DNA of 53,471 nt from Enteractinococcus helveticum (lineage in GTDB: Bacteria > Actinomycetota > Actinomycetes > Actinomycetales > Micrococcaceae). The notes below the pieces were generated by a model, which was given only the letters and a program-made list of their open reading frames with translations, had not been told where the DNA came from and ran no database searches. Both the position numbers and the translations under genes were made by a program. The DNA lies in contig NZ_LXEY01000115.1 of NCBI RefSeq assembly GCF_001657475.1, forward strand, positions 1 to 53,471, read 5' to 3'. Of the stretch, positions 26,444 through 36,229 are shown one piece after another (position 1 is the stretch's first letter; each line of letters begins with the position of its first letter).

Positions 26444-27289
26444 CTACTTGGTCAGTCTTGCAGCGCGTTGTACAACGGTTCGTGCATGTGCAATGAGCGG
26501 ACCATCAACCATGGAACCTCGAAATTGAAATACTCCGCCGTGCTGGTCTACTTCTTTTAGCAGCGCCTGAGCATACTCCAAATCCTCTTCCGATGGTCGA
26601 TATGCATTGCGCACGACTGCTACCTGAGCGGGATGGATGCAAGCTTTGGCATTGAAACCGCTAGCAACGGCATCCTCGGCTTCGGCAATGAACTGATCGG
26701 TGGGGGACAAATCGGTATGAATCGTATCGATGCTGGCTTTCCCAGCTGCCGCTGCAGCCAATAGCACCTGAGCCCGTGCGAAACGGGGAATATCACGATA
26801 CGTTCCGTTGGCAAAACGGGACGACGATCCTCCGGTCGACACCATGAGATCCTCAGAACCCCACATCAACGCCATCACTGCTGGGTGCTGGGCTATCTCG
26901 ACGGCGGACGTGACGCCTGCAGCGGTCTCGCATAGTGCAATCAGGCCGACCCCTGGAAGAGCGTCAGCAACCTGAGCGATGCCGTCAACACTCTCAGCTT
27001 TTGGCACCATAATATACCGGAGGTTGCTACCGACTATAACGGCAACGTCGTGGCTAAAGTCTGGTGCATCCACCGGATTGACCCGCACCAAGGTGCGCTG
27101 TGCAACTCTGGAATCCAACGCCGCCAGGTGCTTACCTAATGCTTGCCGTGCTGCTGGCCGTTCGTCGGGGGCAACGGCATCTTCTAGGTCAATGATGATG
27201 GCATCGGATCGATCATATGCTTTGGCATACCGTTCTGGACGATCGGCGGGCACAAACAATAGCGCTGGTCCAAGGTCGAACGTGGTCAT
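26444..27289 (-). CDS. HpcH/HpaI aldolase/citrate lyase (CitE-like) family CoA ester lyase
   Basis: TIM-barrel Mg-dependent lyase of 281 aa. LFVPADRPERYAKAYDRSDAIIIDLEDAVAPDER is the N-terminal core (seen as FVPADRPERYAKAY and IIIDLEDAVAPDER), with MVPKAES, ALCETAAGV, LMWGSEDLMVSTGG and ACIHPAQVAVV. In M. tuberculosis the equivalent gene Rv2498c, in the same kind of cluster, encodes a beta-hydroxyacyl-CoA lyase active in leucine and itaconate breakdown; by synteny this is the likely role here. The ATG overlaps the maoC stop by four bases. It is the last gene of the five-gene operon and converges with the NUDIX gene. Confidence 0.87.
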   Translation of the reverse strand: MTTFDLGPALLFVPADRPERYAKAYDRSDAIIIDLEDAVAPDERPAARQALGKHLAALDSRVAQRTLVRVNPVDAPDFSHDVAVIVGSNLRYIMVPKAESVDGIAQVADALPGVGLIALCETAAGVTSAVEIAQHPAVMALMWGSEDLMVSTGGSSSRFANGTYRDIPRFARAQVLLAAAAAGKASIDTIHTDLSPTDQFIAEAEDAVASGFNAKACIHPAQVAVVRNAYRPSEEDLEYAQALLKEVDQHGGVFQFRGSMVDGPLIAHARTVVQRAARLTK

Positions 27290-27786
27290 GTGGTGGCCTT
27301 TCGATGGTGTTCTTCAGACTCCCACAGCATCGTGGAACGGGTACATTCGGCGACCAGATCACCGTGCTGGTTTCTTCCCACATGACGGAACTTGATGATG
27401 CCTTGGCCCGGTCGCGATGACGACAGCCGTTTATCCAAGATCTCAGTCTCGGTGTACAAAGTGTCACCGTGGTACAGCGGTTTCGGAAAATTGACACTTT
27501 CGAAACCCAGGTTGGCCACAATGGTGCCTTGCGTAAGTTGGGCAACCGAAGCGCCCACGATGGTCGATAACGTAAACATCGAATTGACCAACGGTTGGCC
27601 AAATTCTTGCTGGGAAGACCAGTATGCATCCAGATGAAGGGATTGCGTGTTCATGGTTAAGGTCGTGAATACAACGTTATCTGCCTCAGTCACGGTGCGA
27701 CCTGGGGCGTGTTGATAGATGGCACCAACTTCAATCTCGTCGTAGTACAGACCGCGTTGTTTGATAATTTTTGGCTGGTCAGACAT
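27286..27786 (-). CDS. MaoC family dehydratase
   Basis: Single hot-dog enoyl-CoA hydratase-like protein of 166 aa. The substrate-binding segment is TMNTQSLHLDAYWSSQQEFG; the usual D-x-N-P-x-H motif is changed to N-T-Q-S-L-H, keeping the His. VNSMFTLSTIVGASVAQLTQ forms the hot-dog helix. It corresponds in position to Rv2499c of the mycobacterial cluster. Its expected role is hydration of an unsaturated acyl-CoA, probably 3-methylglutaconyl-CoA, made by the carboxylase, before the lyase step. GGGGAG lies five bases before the ATG. It is tightly packed: nine bases after the dehydrogenase gene and overlapping the lyase gene by four. Confidence 0.85.
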   Translation of the reverse strand: MSDQPKIIKQRGLYYDEIEVGAIYQHAPGRTVTEADNVVFTTLTMNTQSLHLDAYWSSQQEFGQPLVNSMFTLSTIVGASVAQLTQGTIVANLGFESVNFPKPLYHGDTLYTETEILDKRLSSSRPGQGIIKFRHVGRNQHGDLVAECTRSTMLWESEEHHRKATT

Positions 27787-27795
27787 TATGCTCCC

Positions 27796-28935
27796 CTACA
27801 GGCCAAGTGAACGAGCAATCAGCATGAGCTGAACTTCTGTGGTGCCCTCACCGATCTCCAGAATCTTAGAGTCACGGTAGTGGCGCGCAACTAAGCTTTC
27901 GTTCATAAAACCGTATCCACCGAATATTTGTGTCGCATCGCGAGCATTATCCATTGCTGCTTCAGATCCGATCATCTTGGCAATTGAAGCTTCTGTCTTG
28001 AATGGCTTTCCAGAAACTAACTTCTTGGCTGCCGAATAGTAGGCAGTCCGTGCAGCATACGCCCGGGCTTGCATCCGAGCAATCTTAAAGGAGATCCCTT
28101 GGTTTTCGCCGATGGCCCGACCAAACGTCTTACGAGTCTTCGCATATTCGACAGAGGCATCGACACAACCTTGTGCTGCCCCAGTTGCAAGGGCTGCGAT
28201 AGCTACACGACCTTCATCGAGAATGTCCATAAAGTTCGCAAAACCACGGCCTCGTGCACCCAGCAGGTTCCCTTCGGGAACTTTGACATCATTCAGCGTC
28301 AGCGGGTGGGTGTCGGAAGCGTTCCAACCAACTTTGTTATAGGCGGGTTCCACCGTCAATCCAGGCGTGTCCGCCGGGACAATGATTGTGGATATTTCTC
28401 CCTCACCGGTGACCGCGGTGACAGTGACAAGTGAGGTAATATCCGTGCCCGAGTTGGTGATAAATTCCTTATTGCCGTTAATGGTCCAAGTGCCATTATC
28501 TAACGTAGCGCGGGTCTGAGTGCCGCCAGCATCTGAACCTGCACCGGGTTCGGTGAGGCCAAATGCAGCAAGGCGTTTCGCGTCGGCCAAATCAGGGAGC
28601 CAACGCTGCTTTTGTTCTTCGGTTCCAAATTTTAGCAACGGCATCATGCCAAGCGATACTCCTGCTTCAAGAGTGATCGCCACTGATTGATCGACTTTGG
28701 CAACTTCCTCTAGTGCCAGGCACAAGGTGAAGTAGTCGCCGCCTTGGCCCCCGTATTCCTCCGGGATGGGCAGCCCGAACAAGCCCATGTCGCCCATCTG
28801 GGCGATGATTTCATAGGGAAACGTTTTTTCTCGGTCGTGTTGCGCAGATACCGGCGCGATCACCTGTTGTGCGAATTCACGGACCCCGTCAACAAGCGCG
28901 AGTTGTTCTTCGTCTAAATAATGATCAATCGACAT
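27796..28935 (-). CDS. Acyl-CoA dehydrogenase, probable isovaleryl-CoA dehydrogenase
   Basis: FAD-dependent acyl-CoA dehydrogenase of 379 aa. AFGLTEPGAGSDAGGTQTRA, GNKEFITNSGTDI and RKTFGRAIGENQGISFKIARM mark the three family domains; RDATQIFGGYGFMNE and the catalytic Glu region ILEIGEGTTEVQ are intact. In the operon with a methylcrotonyl-CoA-type carboxylase the natural substrate is isovaleryl-CoA; the mycobacterial counterpart is FadE19 (Rv2500c). The ATG at 28935 has AAAGG about eight bases upstream. Substrate specificity is inferred from context, not from residues. Confidence 0.9.
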   Translation of the reverse strand: MSIDHYLDEEQLALVDGVREFAQQVIAPVSAQHDREKTFPYEIIAQMGDMGLFGLPIPEEYGGQGGDYFTLCLALEEVAKVDQSVAITLEAGVSLGMMPLLKFGTEEQKQRWLPDLADAKRLAAFGLTEPGAGSDAGGTQTRATLDNGTWTINGNKEFITNSGTDITSLVTVTAVTGEGEISTIIVPADTPGLTVEPAYNKVGWNASDTHPLTLNDVKVPEGNLLGARGRGFANFMDILDEGRVAIAALATGAAQGCVDASVEYAKTRKTFGRAIGENQGISFKIARMQARAYAARTAYYSAAKKLVSGKPFKTEASIAKMIGSEAAMDNARDATQIFGGYGFMNESLVARHYRDSKILEIGEGTTEVQLMLIARSLGL

Positions 28936-28966
28936 TGGTCAATACCTTTCATTGCCGAAGCAAGTA

Positions 28967-30964
28967 CTAGTGGTCATCGTTGGAGGCATGCCCGACGACT
29001 GTCAGAATGCTCTGGTCCAGTGCGACCTGTTGGCCGTCACTGACATGAATGGTGACCGTGCCATCCAGCGGTGCTTTGAGTTGGTGTTCCATTTTCATTG
29101 CCTCGATGGTCACTACGGGATCACCAGCTGATACTTGGCTACCATCCGGTAGATGAATGGCCGTGACAGTGCCCGGCAGTGGGGCACGCACCTGCGGGTC
29201 CACGCCGCGCTCCTCAGCTTCCAGAGAGGATAGTGTGTCGAGCACTTGCGCCTTATGATCCAAAACGACGACAAAGCCAGTGAAAGTATTCGTAGCCATC
29301 CAGACCCGCGTTCCCTGAGGCGTAGGAGCTTCAGCAGCGACCGTGACAGTCTCGACACCGTCGACATCTTGATAGACATACTCATTGACCCGGATGGCCG
29401 GTAACAGCTGAGCACTTGTATCAAGGGCTATCTCGAAGCTGCTGGGATCGTTACCAGCAGGATAGTCCACCCGGTAATTGACTTCTGCGGCACCACAAAG
29501 CCGGAATCCGTCATGAAGCCAAGCATCCGACGGAGCGCGAGCCTCGCCGTGTACAAAATGCGCTGCAATTTGAGCATGCCGTCTGGTTGGAGCATCAAAG
29601 ACCATCTCTGGTAAACGCGCTTCAACCAGCGTGGTGTCAATTTCGCCGGCTGCAACATCAGCGTCCCGGATCAGATGCTGAAGATATTCCAGGTTGGTGT
29701 TAATCCCCAGGACGACCATTTCATCCAGCGCTTGATCTAAGCGCGCTAACGCTTGGTCACGGTCGGTGCCCGTAGCAATGACCTTAGCGATCATGGGGTC
29801 AAACTCCGTGCCGATGACAGCACCGGTGCGCAGTCCCGAGTCCACCCGGATCCCGGAGCCTGCGGGCTCAGAAACGTGCAGGACTGTACCAGTAGAAGGC
29901 ATAAAGCCTGCCTGGGGAGTTTCGGCATAGACGCGCGCTTCGATTGAGTGCCCGGTGAATACGACTTCATCTTGGGTCAGCGATAGCGATGCGCCAGCTG
30001 CAATCCGAATCTGTTCTTCGACCAGATCGATGCCGGTGATCTGTTCGGTGACCGGATGTTCCACCTGCAGGCGGGTATTCATCTCCATAAAGTAGAACTT
30101 GTCTGGTTCTTCGTCCGAGACAAGAAACTCGACGGTGCCTGCGCCCACGTAGTCAACGGATTTGGCGGTATCGACCGCTGCCTGGCCGATGCGCGCTCGT
30201 GTTTCATCACTGAGCAGCACAGACGGGGCTTCTTCAATGATCTTTTGGTGACGACGCTGCAGTGAACACTCACGCTCGCCGAGGTGAATGACATTGCCGT
30301 GTTGATCCGCCAGGATCTGCACCTCGATGTGACGCGGCGAGCGGATGAGCTGTTCGATCAGGAGGGTGTCGTCACCGAATGCGGTTTTTGCAACACGACG
30401 AGCAGTCTCGAGCTGACCGGCAAGCTCATTATGGGATGCGACCACGTGCATGCCCTTGCCGCCACCACCGGCAGAGGGTTTGATCAACATTGGAAAGGTC
30501 ATGTTCTTGGTGGCAGCAATGAGATGTTCATTGCTCAGACCCGGTTCAGACACCCCGTCGACCATCGGCACGCCAGCTTTCGCGACGTGATTCTTCGAGC
30601 GGATCTTGTCACCCATGACTTCCAAAGCATGCTCACCAGGACCGATGAAAGTCACACCTGCCTGATGACAAGCACGCGCTAGTTCAACATTTTCGGAGAT
30701 GAAACCATATCCCGGATGGATTGCCTCAGCGCCGACGGCGAGCGCTGCTTGAACAACGGCCTGTGGGTTGAGATACGATTCGGCTGAGGTTGCGCCTAAT
30801 CGTATCGCTTCATCAGCGCATCTGACATGGGCTGCTTCTTGATCGGCATCCGAGTAGATGGCGACGGAACGGATCCCTAGCTGATGCAGGGTCTTGGCAA
30901 TGCGGATGGCAATTTCCCCGCGATTGGCAATGAGTACTTTGGAAAATAGTTGCACAGCAATCAC
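28967..30964 (-). CDS. Acyl-CoA carboxylase alpha subunit (biotin carboxylase plus biotin carrier), methylcrotonyl-CoA type
   Basis: 666 aa. The biotin carboxylase domain covers about residues 1-450 ([43 protein letters not shown] seen as [42 protein letters not shown]). A middle linker domain follows, then a C-terminal biotinyl domain with the biotin lysine in [12 protein letters not shown]. Together with the next gene upstream it would carboxylate 3-methylcrotonyl-CoA in leucine breakdown, as AccA1 (Rv2501c) does. The GTG at 30964 overlaps the beta-subunit stop by four bases (GTGA); GTG 30955 is a near alternative. The frame reaches 31012, but that part lies within the previous gene. Confidence 0.9.
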   Translation of the reverse strand: MIAVQLFSKVLIANRGEIAIRIAKTLHQLGIRSVAIYSDADQEAAHVRCADEAIRLGATSAESYLNPQAVVQAALAVGAEAIHPGYGFISENVELARACHQAGVTFIGPGEHALEVMGDKIRSKNHVAKAGVPMVDGVSEPGLSNEHLIAATKNMTFPMLIKPSAGGGGKGMHVVASHNELAGQLETARRVAKTAFGDDTLLIEQLIRSPRHIEVQILADQHGNVIHLGERECSLQRRHQKIIEEAPSVLLSDETRARIGQAAVDTAKSVDYVGAGTVEFLVSDEEPDKFYFMEMNTRLQVEHPVTEQITGIDLVEEQIRIAAGASLSLTQDEVVFTGHSIEARVYAETPQAGFMPSTGTVLHVSEPAGSGIRVDSGLRTGAVIGTEFDPMIAKVIATGTDRDQALARLDQALDEMVVLGINTNLEYLQHLIRDADVAAGEIDTTLVEARLPEMVFDAPTRRHAQIAAHFVHGEARAPSDAWLHDGFRLCGAAEVNYRVDYPAGNDPSSFEIALDTSAQLLPAIRVNEYVYQDVDGVETVTVAAEAPTPQGTRVWMATNTFTGFVVVLDHKAQVLDTLSSLEAEERGVDPQVRAPLPGTVTAIHLPDGSQVSAGDPVVTIEAMKMEHQLKAPLDGTVTIHVSDGQQVALDQSILTVVGHASNDDH

Positions 30965-32568
30965 ATCCGGAAAAGACCAAATCGAGGTTCGGCAAGCGGG
31001 GTACGGGAACACACATCCAAGGCCATGGCAACGACTCGACGCGTATATTGAGGCTCGATAATGCCGTCATCCCACAACCGAGCGGTGGAGTAATACGCGG
31101 AGCCTTGCTCATTGTAGCGATCCAAGATCGGTTGTTTGAACTCGGATTCTTCCTCTGCAGACCATTCTTGGCCCGCGGCTTCGTACTGATCGCGTTTGAC
31201 CGTAGCTAACACGCCGGCCGCCTGATCGGGGCCCATCACGGAGATTCGGGCGTTGGGCCACATGAATAAAAAGCGCGGTGAAAACGCGCGTCCACACATC
31301 GAGTAATTGCCCGCCCCGAAAGATCCACCGATAATGATGGTGATTTTCGGGACACGGGTTGTGGACACCGCGGTTACCATCTTGGCACCATTTTTTGCGA
31401 TGCCCCCAGCCTCGTAGTCCTTGCCCACCATAAACCCAGAAATATTCTGCAAGAACAATAACGGGATGCCGCGCTGATCGGCCAGTTCGATGAAGTGCGC
31501 GCCTTTGAGGGAGGACTCGGAGAAGAGGATGCCGTTATTGGCAATGATGCCTACCGGATGCCCATCAATGCGTGCAAAGCCTGTGACCAGGGTCTTGCCG
31601 TAATTTTCTTTGAATTCATGAAAACTGTCGGCGTCGACGATTCGGGAAATAATTTCTCGAACGTCGTAGGGCGTATGCAGATCAACCGGCAAGATGCCCG
31701 CTATGTCTTCCGGGTCATTGCCAGGATCCAACGCTTCAATTTTTTCCCAAATCCGTTGCGGTGTTGCCGGCAGAGTAGCCACGATATTGCGCACGATCTG
31801 CAGGGCGTGATCGTCATTTTCCGCGATATGATCCGCCACACCAGAAGTCGATGTATGTACTTCCGCCCCACCTAGGTCTTCAGAGGTCACGATCTCACCA
31901 GTAGCTGCCTTGACCAGCGGTGGCCCACCCAGGAAGATGGTTCCTTGATTGCGCACGATAACCGACTCGTCACTCATGGCTGGCACATAGGCGCCACCAG
32001 CGGTAGATGAACCCAGGACAGCTGAAATTTGCGGAATCCCTCGGGAAGATAATTGAGATTGGTTATAGAAGATTCGGCCGAAGTGTTCTCGATCCGGAAA
32101 GACGTCATCCTGCCGAGGCAAAAATGCGCCACCGGAATCCACTAGGTACAGGCAAGGGAGTCGGTTTTCAAAAGCGATTTCTTGGGCGCGCAGGTGTTTT
32201 TTGACCGTGATGGGGTAGTAGGTTCCACCTTTGACCGTGGAGTCATTGCATACAACCATCACATAGCGGCCCTCGACGATCCCGATCCCAGCGATCAGAC
32301 CTGCAGCGGGAGCATCGCCGTCGTACATTTCAAAGGCAGCTAGTGAACCGATCTCGAGGAAAGGAGAGCCCGAGTCCAGCAGACGGCGCACCCGTTCGCG
32401 GGGGAGTAAACGTCCACGGTCGAGGTGGCGTTGACGTGATCGTTCCGAGCCGCCTTTAGCTACTTCAGCCATCCGGTCGCGCAGCTGTTGGCGCAGTTGG
32501 GCGTGATAGGTAAAGTTTGTTTGATATTGCTCGGAGTTGGCATCAACCTGTGTGATCAGCTGTTGCAT
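30961..32568 (-). CDS. Acyl-CoA carboxylase beta subunit (carboxyltransferase), methylcrotonyl-CoA type
   Basis: 535-aa carboxyltransferase of the crotonase fold. The sequence is characteristic of methylcrotonyl-CoA carboxylase beta rather than propionyl- or acetyl-CoA enzymes: [74 protein letters not shown] and [20 protein letters not shown]. It is first in the operon and is preceded by AGGAG. The counterpart in M. tuberculosis is AccD1 (Rv2502c). The divergent TetR gene starts 83 bases away with palindromes between them. Confidence 0.92.
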   Translation of the reverse strand: MQQLITQVDANSEQYQTNFTYHAQLRQQLRDRMAEVAKGGSERSRQRHLDRGRLLPRERVRRLLDSGSPFLEIGSLAAFEMYDGDAPAAGLIAGIGIVEGRYVMVVCNDSTVKGGTYYPITVKKHLRAQEIAFENRLPCLYLVDSGGAFLPRQDDVFPDREHFGRIFYNQSQLSSRGIPQISAVLGSSTAGGAYVPAMSDESVIVRNQGTIFLGGPPLVKAATGEIVTSEDLGGAEVHTSTSGVADHIAENDDHALQIVRNIVATLPATPQRIWEKIEALDPGNDPEDIAGILPVDLHTPYDVREIISRIVDADSFHEFKENYGKTLVTGFARIDGHPVGIIANNGILFSESSLKGAHFIELADQRGIPLLFLQNISGFMVGKDYEAGGIAKNGAKMVTAVSTTRVPKITIIIGGSFGAGNYSMCGRAFSPRFLFMWPNARISVMGPDQAAGVLATVKRDQYEAAGQEWSAEEESEFKQPILDRYNEQGSAYYSTARLWDDGIIEPQYTRRVVAMALDVCSRTPLAEPRFGLFRM

Positions 32569-32601
32569 TCTTCTCCTGACGGATATGGACCTGGCAAAAA
32601 T

Positions 32602-32631
32602 TTCAGTTTATGCTGACTAACTGAAGTTCAG
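32602..32631. promoter_or_regulatory. Overlapping palindromes between the carboxylase operon and tetR
   Basis: TTCAGTT (32602-32608), ten bases, AACTGAA (32619-32625), and directly overlapping it the palindrome CTGAA-G-TTCAG (32621-32631). The repeated CTGAA/TTCAG half-site looks like an operator for the TetR protein encoded next door and lies where promoters for both directions must be. No reliable -35/-10 pair could be chosen. Confidence 0.55.
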
Positions 32632-32651
32632 ATTAGTGATGGAGATTGCAT

Positions 32652-33314
32652 TTGTCTAGTGTTCAGATGAATTCCTCTGACGGGGCAGTCAAAACCCAAC
32701 GTCAGATGGAAAAAGAAAAGCGGCGCGAGCAGCTTCTTGCCGCCGCGGGACGGCTGTTTGCCGCGCGCGGTTTTGCCGCGGTCTCTTTGGATGAAATCGG
32801 TGCCGAGGTAGGGGTCACCGGCCAGGCGATATACCGGCATTTTGAATCGAAGCAGGACATGCTGGGGGTGCTCATCGGCCAAGCCAGTCATTTCCTCCTG
32901 ACACGCGGTGGCGAGATTGAAGCTGCACATGATGACACCTTTGAGCGTTTGCGGCTGTTGGTGGATTTGCAGACCGAGTTTGCCCTGAACTCCTCGGATA
33001 TTATCCGCGTGCAGGATCGTGACCTGGCATCGGTTGAAGAGCGTATGCAGCGAGATATTCGTCGGACGCAGCGTGAGTTTATTGGTATCTGGATCCGTGC
33101 GATGCAGCAGATTCATCCGCACGAAACCACCGACCAGTTGGTAGTGCGGGCCCACGCAGTATTTGGTCTTATTAACTCCACGGGCCATTCGTTCCGGGGC
33201 TTGGCCAAGCGGAAGCAAACTGGCAATTTCTTGTCCTATTTGCAACACATGCTGCCCGAAATGGCGATGCAAGCCCTCTATGCGGCACCAGGAGAGGCGA
33301 ACGATCAGGTTTAG
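32652..33314 (+). CDS. TetR family transcriptional regulator
   Basis: Likely repressor of the divergent carboxylase operon and perhaps of the acyl-CoA synthetase downstream. The HTH is at about residues 35-75 (GFAAVSLDEIGAEVGVTGQA followed by IYRHFESKQDML). The remaining helical part is a ligand domain of the kind seen in actinobacterial acyl-CoA catabolism regulators; M. tuberculosis has a TetR gene (Rv2506) in the same place. The start TTG at 32652 has GGAG seven bases upstream; TTG 32646 and ATG 32667 are alternatives. About 220 aa. Ligand unknown, an acyl-CoA being a reasonable guess. Confidence 0.87.
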   Translation: MSSVQMNSSDGAVKTQRQMEKEKRREQLLAAAGRLFAARGFAAVSLDEIGAEVGVTGQAIYRHFESKQDMLGVLIGQASHFLLTRGGEIEAAHDDTFERLRLLVDLQTEFALNSSDIIRVQDRDLASVEERMQRDIRRTQREFIGIWIRAMQQIHPHETTDQLVVRAHAVFGLINSTGHSFRGLAKRKQTGNFLSYLQHMLPEMAMQALYAAPGEANDQV

Positions 33315-33335
33315 TATGGTGACATACTTCACGAT

Positions 33336-33363
33336 TTGCTACATTGTTGGACGACCCTAGGAT
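33336..33363 (+). promoter_or_regulatory. Candidate promoter of the acyl-CoA synthetase gene
   Basis: TTGCTA (33336-33341), a 16-base spacer, TAGGAT (33358-33363), placing the start of RNA about ten bases before the ATG at 33381, right by the AGGAAG ribosome site. It suggests the synthetase can be expressed apart from tetR. Confidence 0.4.
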
Positions 33364-33380
33364 CTCTCAGGAAGATAGTT

Positions 33381-35039
33381 ATGACAGAGCAACTCACCCA
33401 GTCCTATGCTGTCGGTCCCACCGACGTCCCGCTCATCGAAGAAACGATCTGGCAGAATTTGGCCAAGACTGCGGCCCGATTTCCTCAAAACATTGCCCTG
33501 ATTGATGCCGCAGTGGACCGCCAGTGGACCTATGAGCAGTTCTCTAACGATGTGCGGAAGTTAGCCACAGGGTTACACGATGCCGGAGTGACCACTGGCG
33601 AGCGAGTTGGTATCTGGGCGCTGAACCGGTGGGAATGGGTCATGGTGCAATACGCCACCGCACAACTGGGCGCCATCATGGTCAATATTAATCCTGCCTA
33701 CCGGCAACACGAACTGAACTACGTGCTGAAACAAGCGGAAATTACCACACTGATTTCCTCTGAAGAGGTGCCCACCTCGAATTATCCGCGCATGATCGAA
33801 CGGGCTCAGCAAGAGCTTGGGACACTTGAGCGCATCGTCATTATGAACTCGGAATCCTGGGATGAGGTGTTCGATGTTGCCGCCGACGATGAAACCCTCG
33901 ACAAGATCGCGGCAACCTTGAACAACACCGACGCCATCAATATTCAATACACCTCCGGCACCACGGGATTCCCCAAGGGCGCCACGCTGACGCACCGCAA
34001 TATTCTCAATAACGGGTTTTTCGTCGGGGAGACCAACCGATATACCGACCAAGACCGGATCTGCATTCCGGTGCCCTACTATCACTGCTTTGGTATGGTC
34101 ATGGGAAATCTTGCGGCCACAACGCACGGGGCGACGATGGTGATTCCCGGACCGTCATTCAATCCAGAACAAACCCTGGCGACTGTAGAAAAATATCGTT
34201 GTACAGCGCTATATGGTGTTCCCACCATGTTCATCGCAGAACTAGCGCTAGAAAATCTAGCCGACTTTGATCTGTCCTCCCTGCGCACCGGTATCATGGC
34301 CGGTTCCCCCTGCCCAGATGAGGTCATGCGACAGGTCATCAACACGATGCACATGGATGAGGTCACCATTTGCTACGGCATGACAGAAACTTCACCGGTA
34401 TCGATGCAAACCCGTCCAGATGATGAGCTGCATCTGCGTACCTCGACGGTAGGACGACCAAATCCACATGCTGAAATCAAGATTATTGACCCTGACACAG
34501 GTGAAACCCTGCCCATAAACGCTGACGGGGAGTTGTGCACGCGCGGCTATCTTGTGATGAAGGGGTACTGGAATGAACCAGAAAGGACCGCTGAAGTGCT
34601 CGACGACGATGGCTGGCTGCGCACCGGCGACGTCGCACGCATGGACGAAAATGGGTATGTACAAGTCACCGGCCGAATTAAAGACATGGTCATTCGCGGC
34701 GGCGAGAATATTTATCCGCGCGAGATCGAAGAGTTTCTCTATACCCACCCAGACATTATTGACGCTCAAGTCATCGGTGTGCCGGATGAACGCTACGGTG
34801 AAGAACTCATGGCCTGGATCCGGTTACGCAAAGGCGCACCCAAACTTACCGCCGAAGCACTGCGTGAGTTCTCCCGGAGCTCCCTGGCGAAGTATAAGAT
34901 CCCGCGATATGTCCATATTGTTGACGAATTCCCAACCACGGTCACGGGAAAAGTGCGCAAAGTTGAGATGCGCTCGGTCGCCATCGACCTCTTAGCACAA
35001 GGCGACATCATCGATGACTTCTGGTCCGCTCATGCGTAG
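33381..35039 (+). CDS. AMP-dependent fatty-acid/acyl-CoA synthetase (FadD-like)
   Basis: Adenylate-forming enzyme of 552 aa that activates a carboxylic acid to its CoA thioester. Motifs: YTSGTTGFPKGATLTHRNIL (P-loop), ICYGMTETSPVS, GDVARMDENGYVQVTGRIKD seen as GWLRTGDVARMDENGYVQ, RGGENIYPREIEEFL and the catalytic Lys in TTVTGKVRKVEM. AGGAAG lies seven bases before the ATG; an in-frame start at 33336 is upstream of the proposed promoter and is rejected. M. tuberculosis has fadD35 in the equivalent place. The natural acid may be a branched or medium-chain acid feeding the adjacent operon. Confidence 0.88.
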   Translation: MTEQLTQSYAVGPTDVPLIEETIWQNLAKTAARFPQNIALIDAAVDRQWTYEQFSNDVRKLATGLHDAGVTTGERVGIWALNRWEWVMVQYATAQLGAIMVNINPAYRQHELNYVLKQAEITTLISSEEVPTSNYPRMIERAQQELGTLERIVIMNSESWDEVFDVAADDETLDKIAATLNNTDAINIQYTSGTTGFPKGATLTHRNILNNGFFVGETNRYTDQDRICIPVPYYHCFGMVMGNLAATTHGATMVIPGPSFNPEQTLATVEKYRCTALYGVPTMFIAELALENLADFDLSSLRTGIMAGSPCPDEVMRQVINTMHMDEVTICYGMTETSPVSMQTRPDDELHLRTSTVGRPNPHAEIKIIDPDTGETLPINADGELCTRGYLVMKGYWNEPERTAEVLDDDGWLRTGDVARMDENGYVQVTGRIKDMVIRGGENIYPREIEEFLYTHPDIIDAQVIGVPDERYGEELMAWIRLRKGAPKLTAEALREFSRSSLAKYKIPRYVHIVDEFPTTVTGKVRKVEMRSVAIDLLAQGDIIDDFWSAHA

Positions 35040-35085
35040 CAGAATGGCAACAGTTCGGTCACGTTGACTTCACGTCTTAGACTAG

Positions 35086-35117
35086 ATGGGGTCGAAACCG
35101 CCCGGTTTTGACCCCAT
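35086..35117 (+). terminator. Strong hairpin between the synthetase gene and pheS
   Basis: ATGGGGTC (35086-35093) pairs with GACCCCAT (35110-35117); inside, GAAACC pairs with GGTTTT across a GCCC loop with one wobble, giving a 14-pair stem. No clear T-run follows. It could end the synthetase transcript or, if pheS starts upstream of it, act as a leader attenuator. The 121-base gap shows no T-box features and no Phe-rich leader peptide. Confidence 0.5.
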
Positions 35118-35145
35118 TGTTGTGAACACATAGTTTTAGAACTAA

Positions 35146-36222
<1,077 letters not shown>

Positions 36223-36229
36223 TCACATA

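Noticed and set aside
32628..33332. A 234-codon minus-strand frame covering tetR
   Set aside because: The plus-strand TetR protein has a clear HTH and ribosome site; the antisense frame has no family resemblance and would block the divergent promoter.
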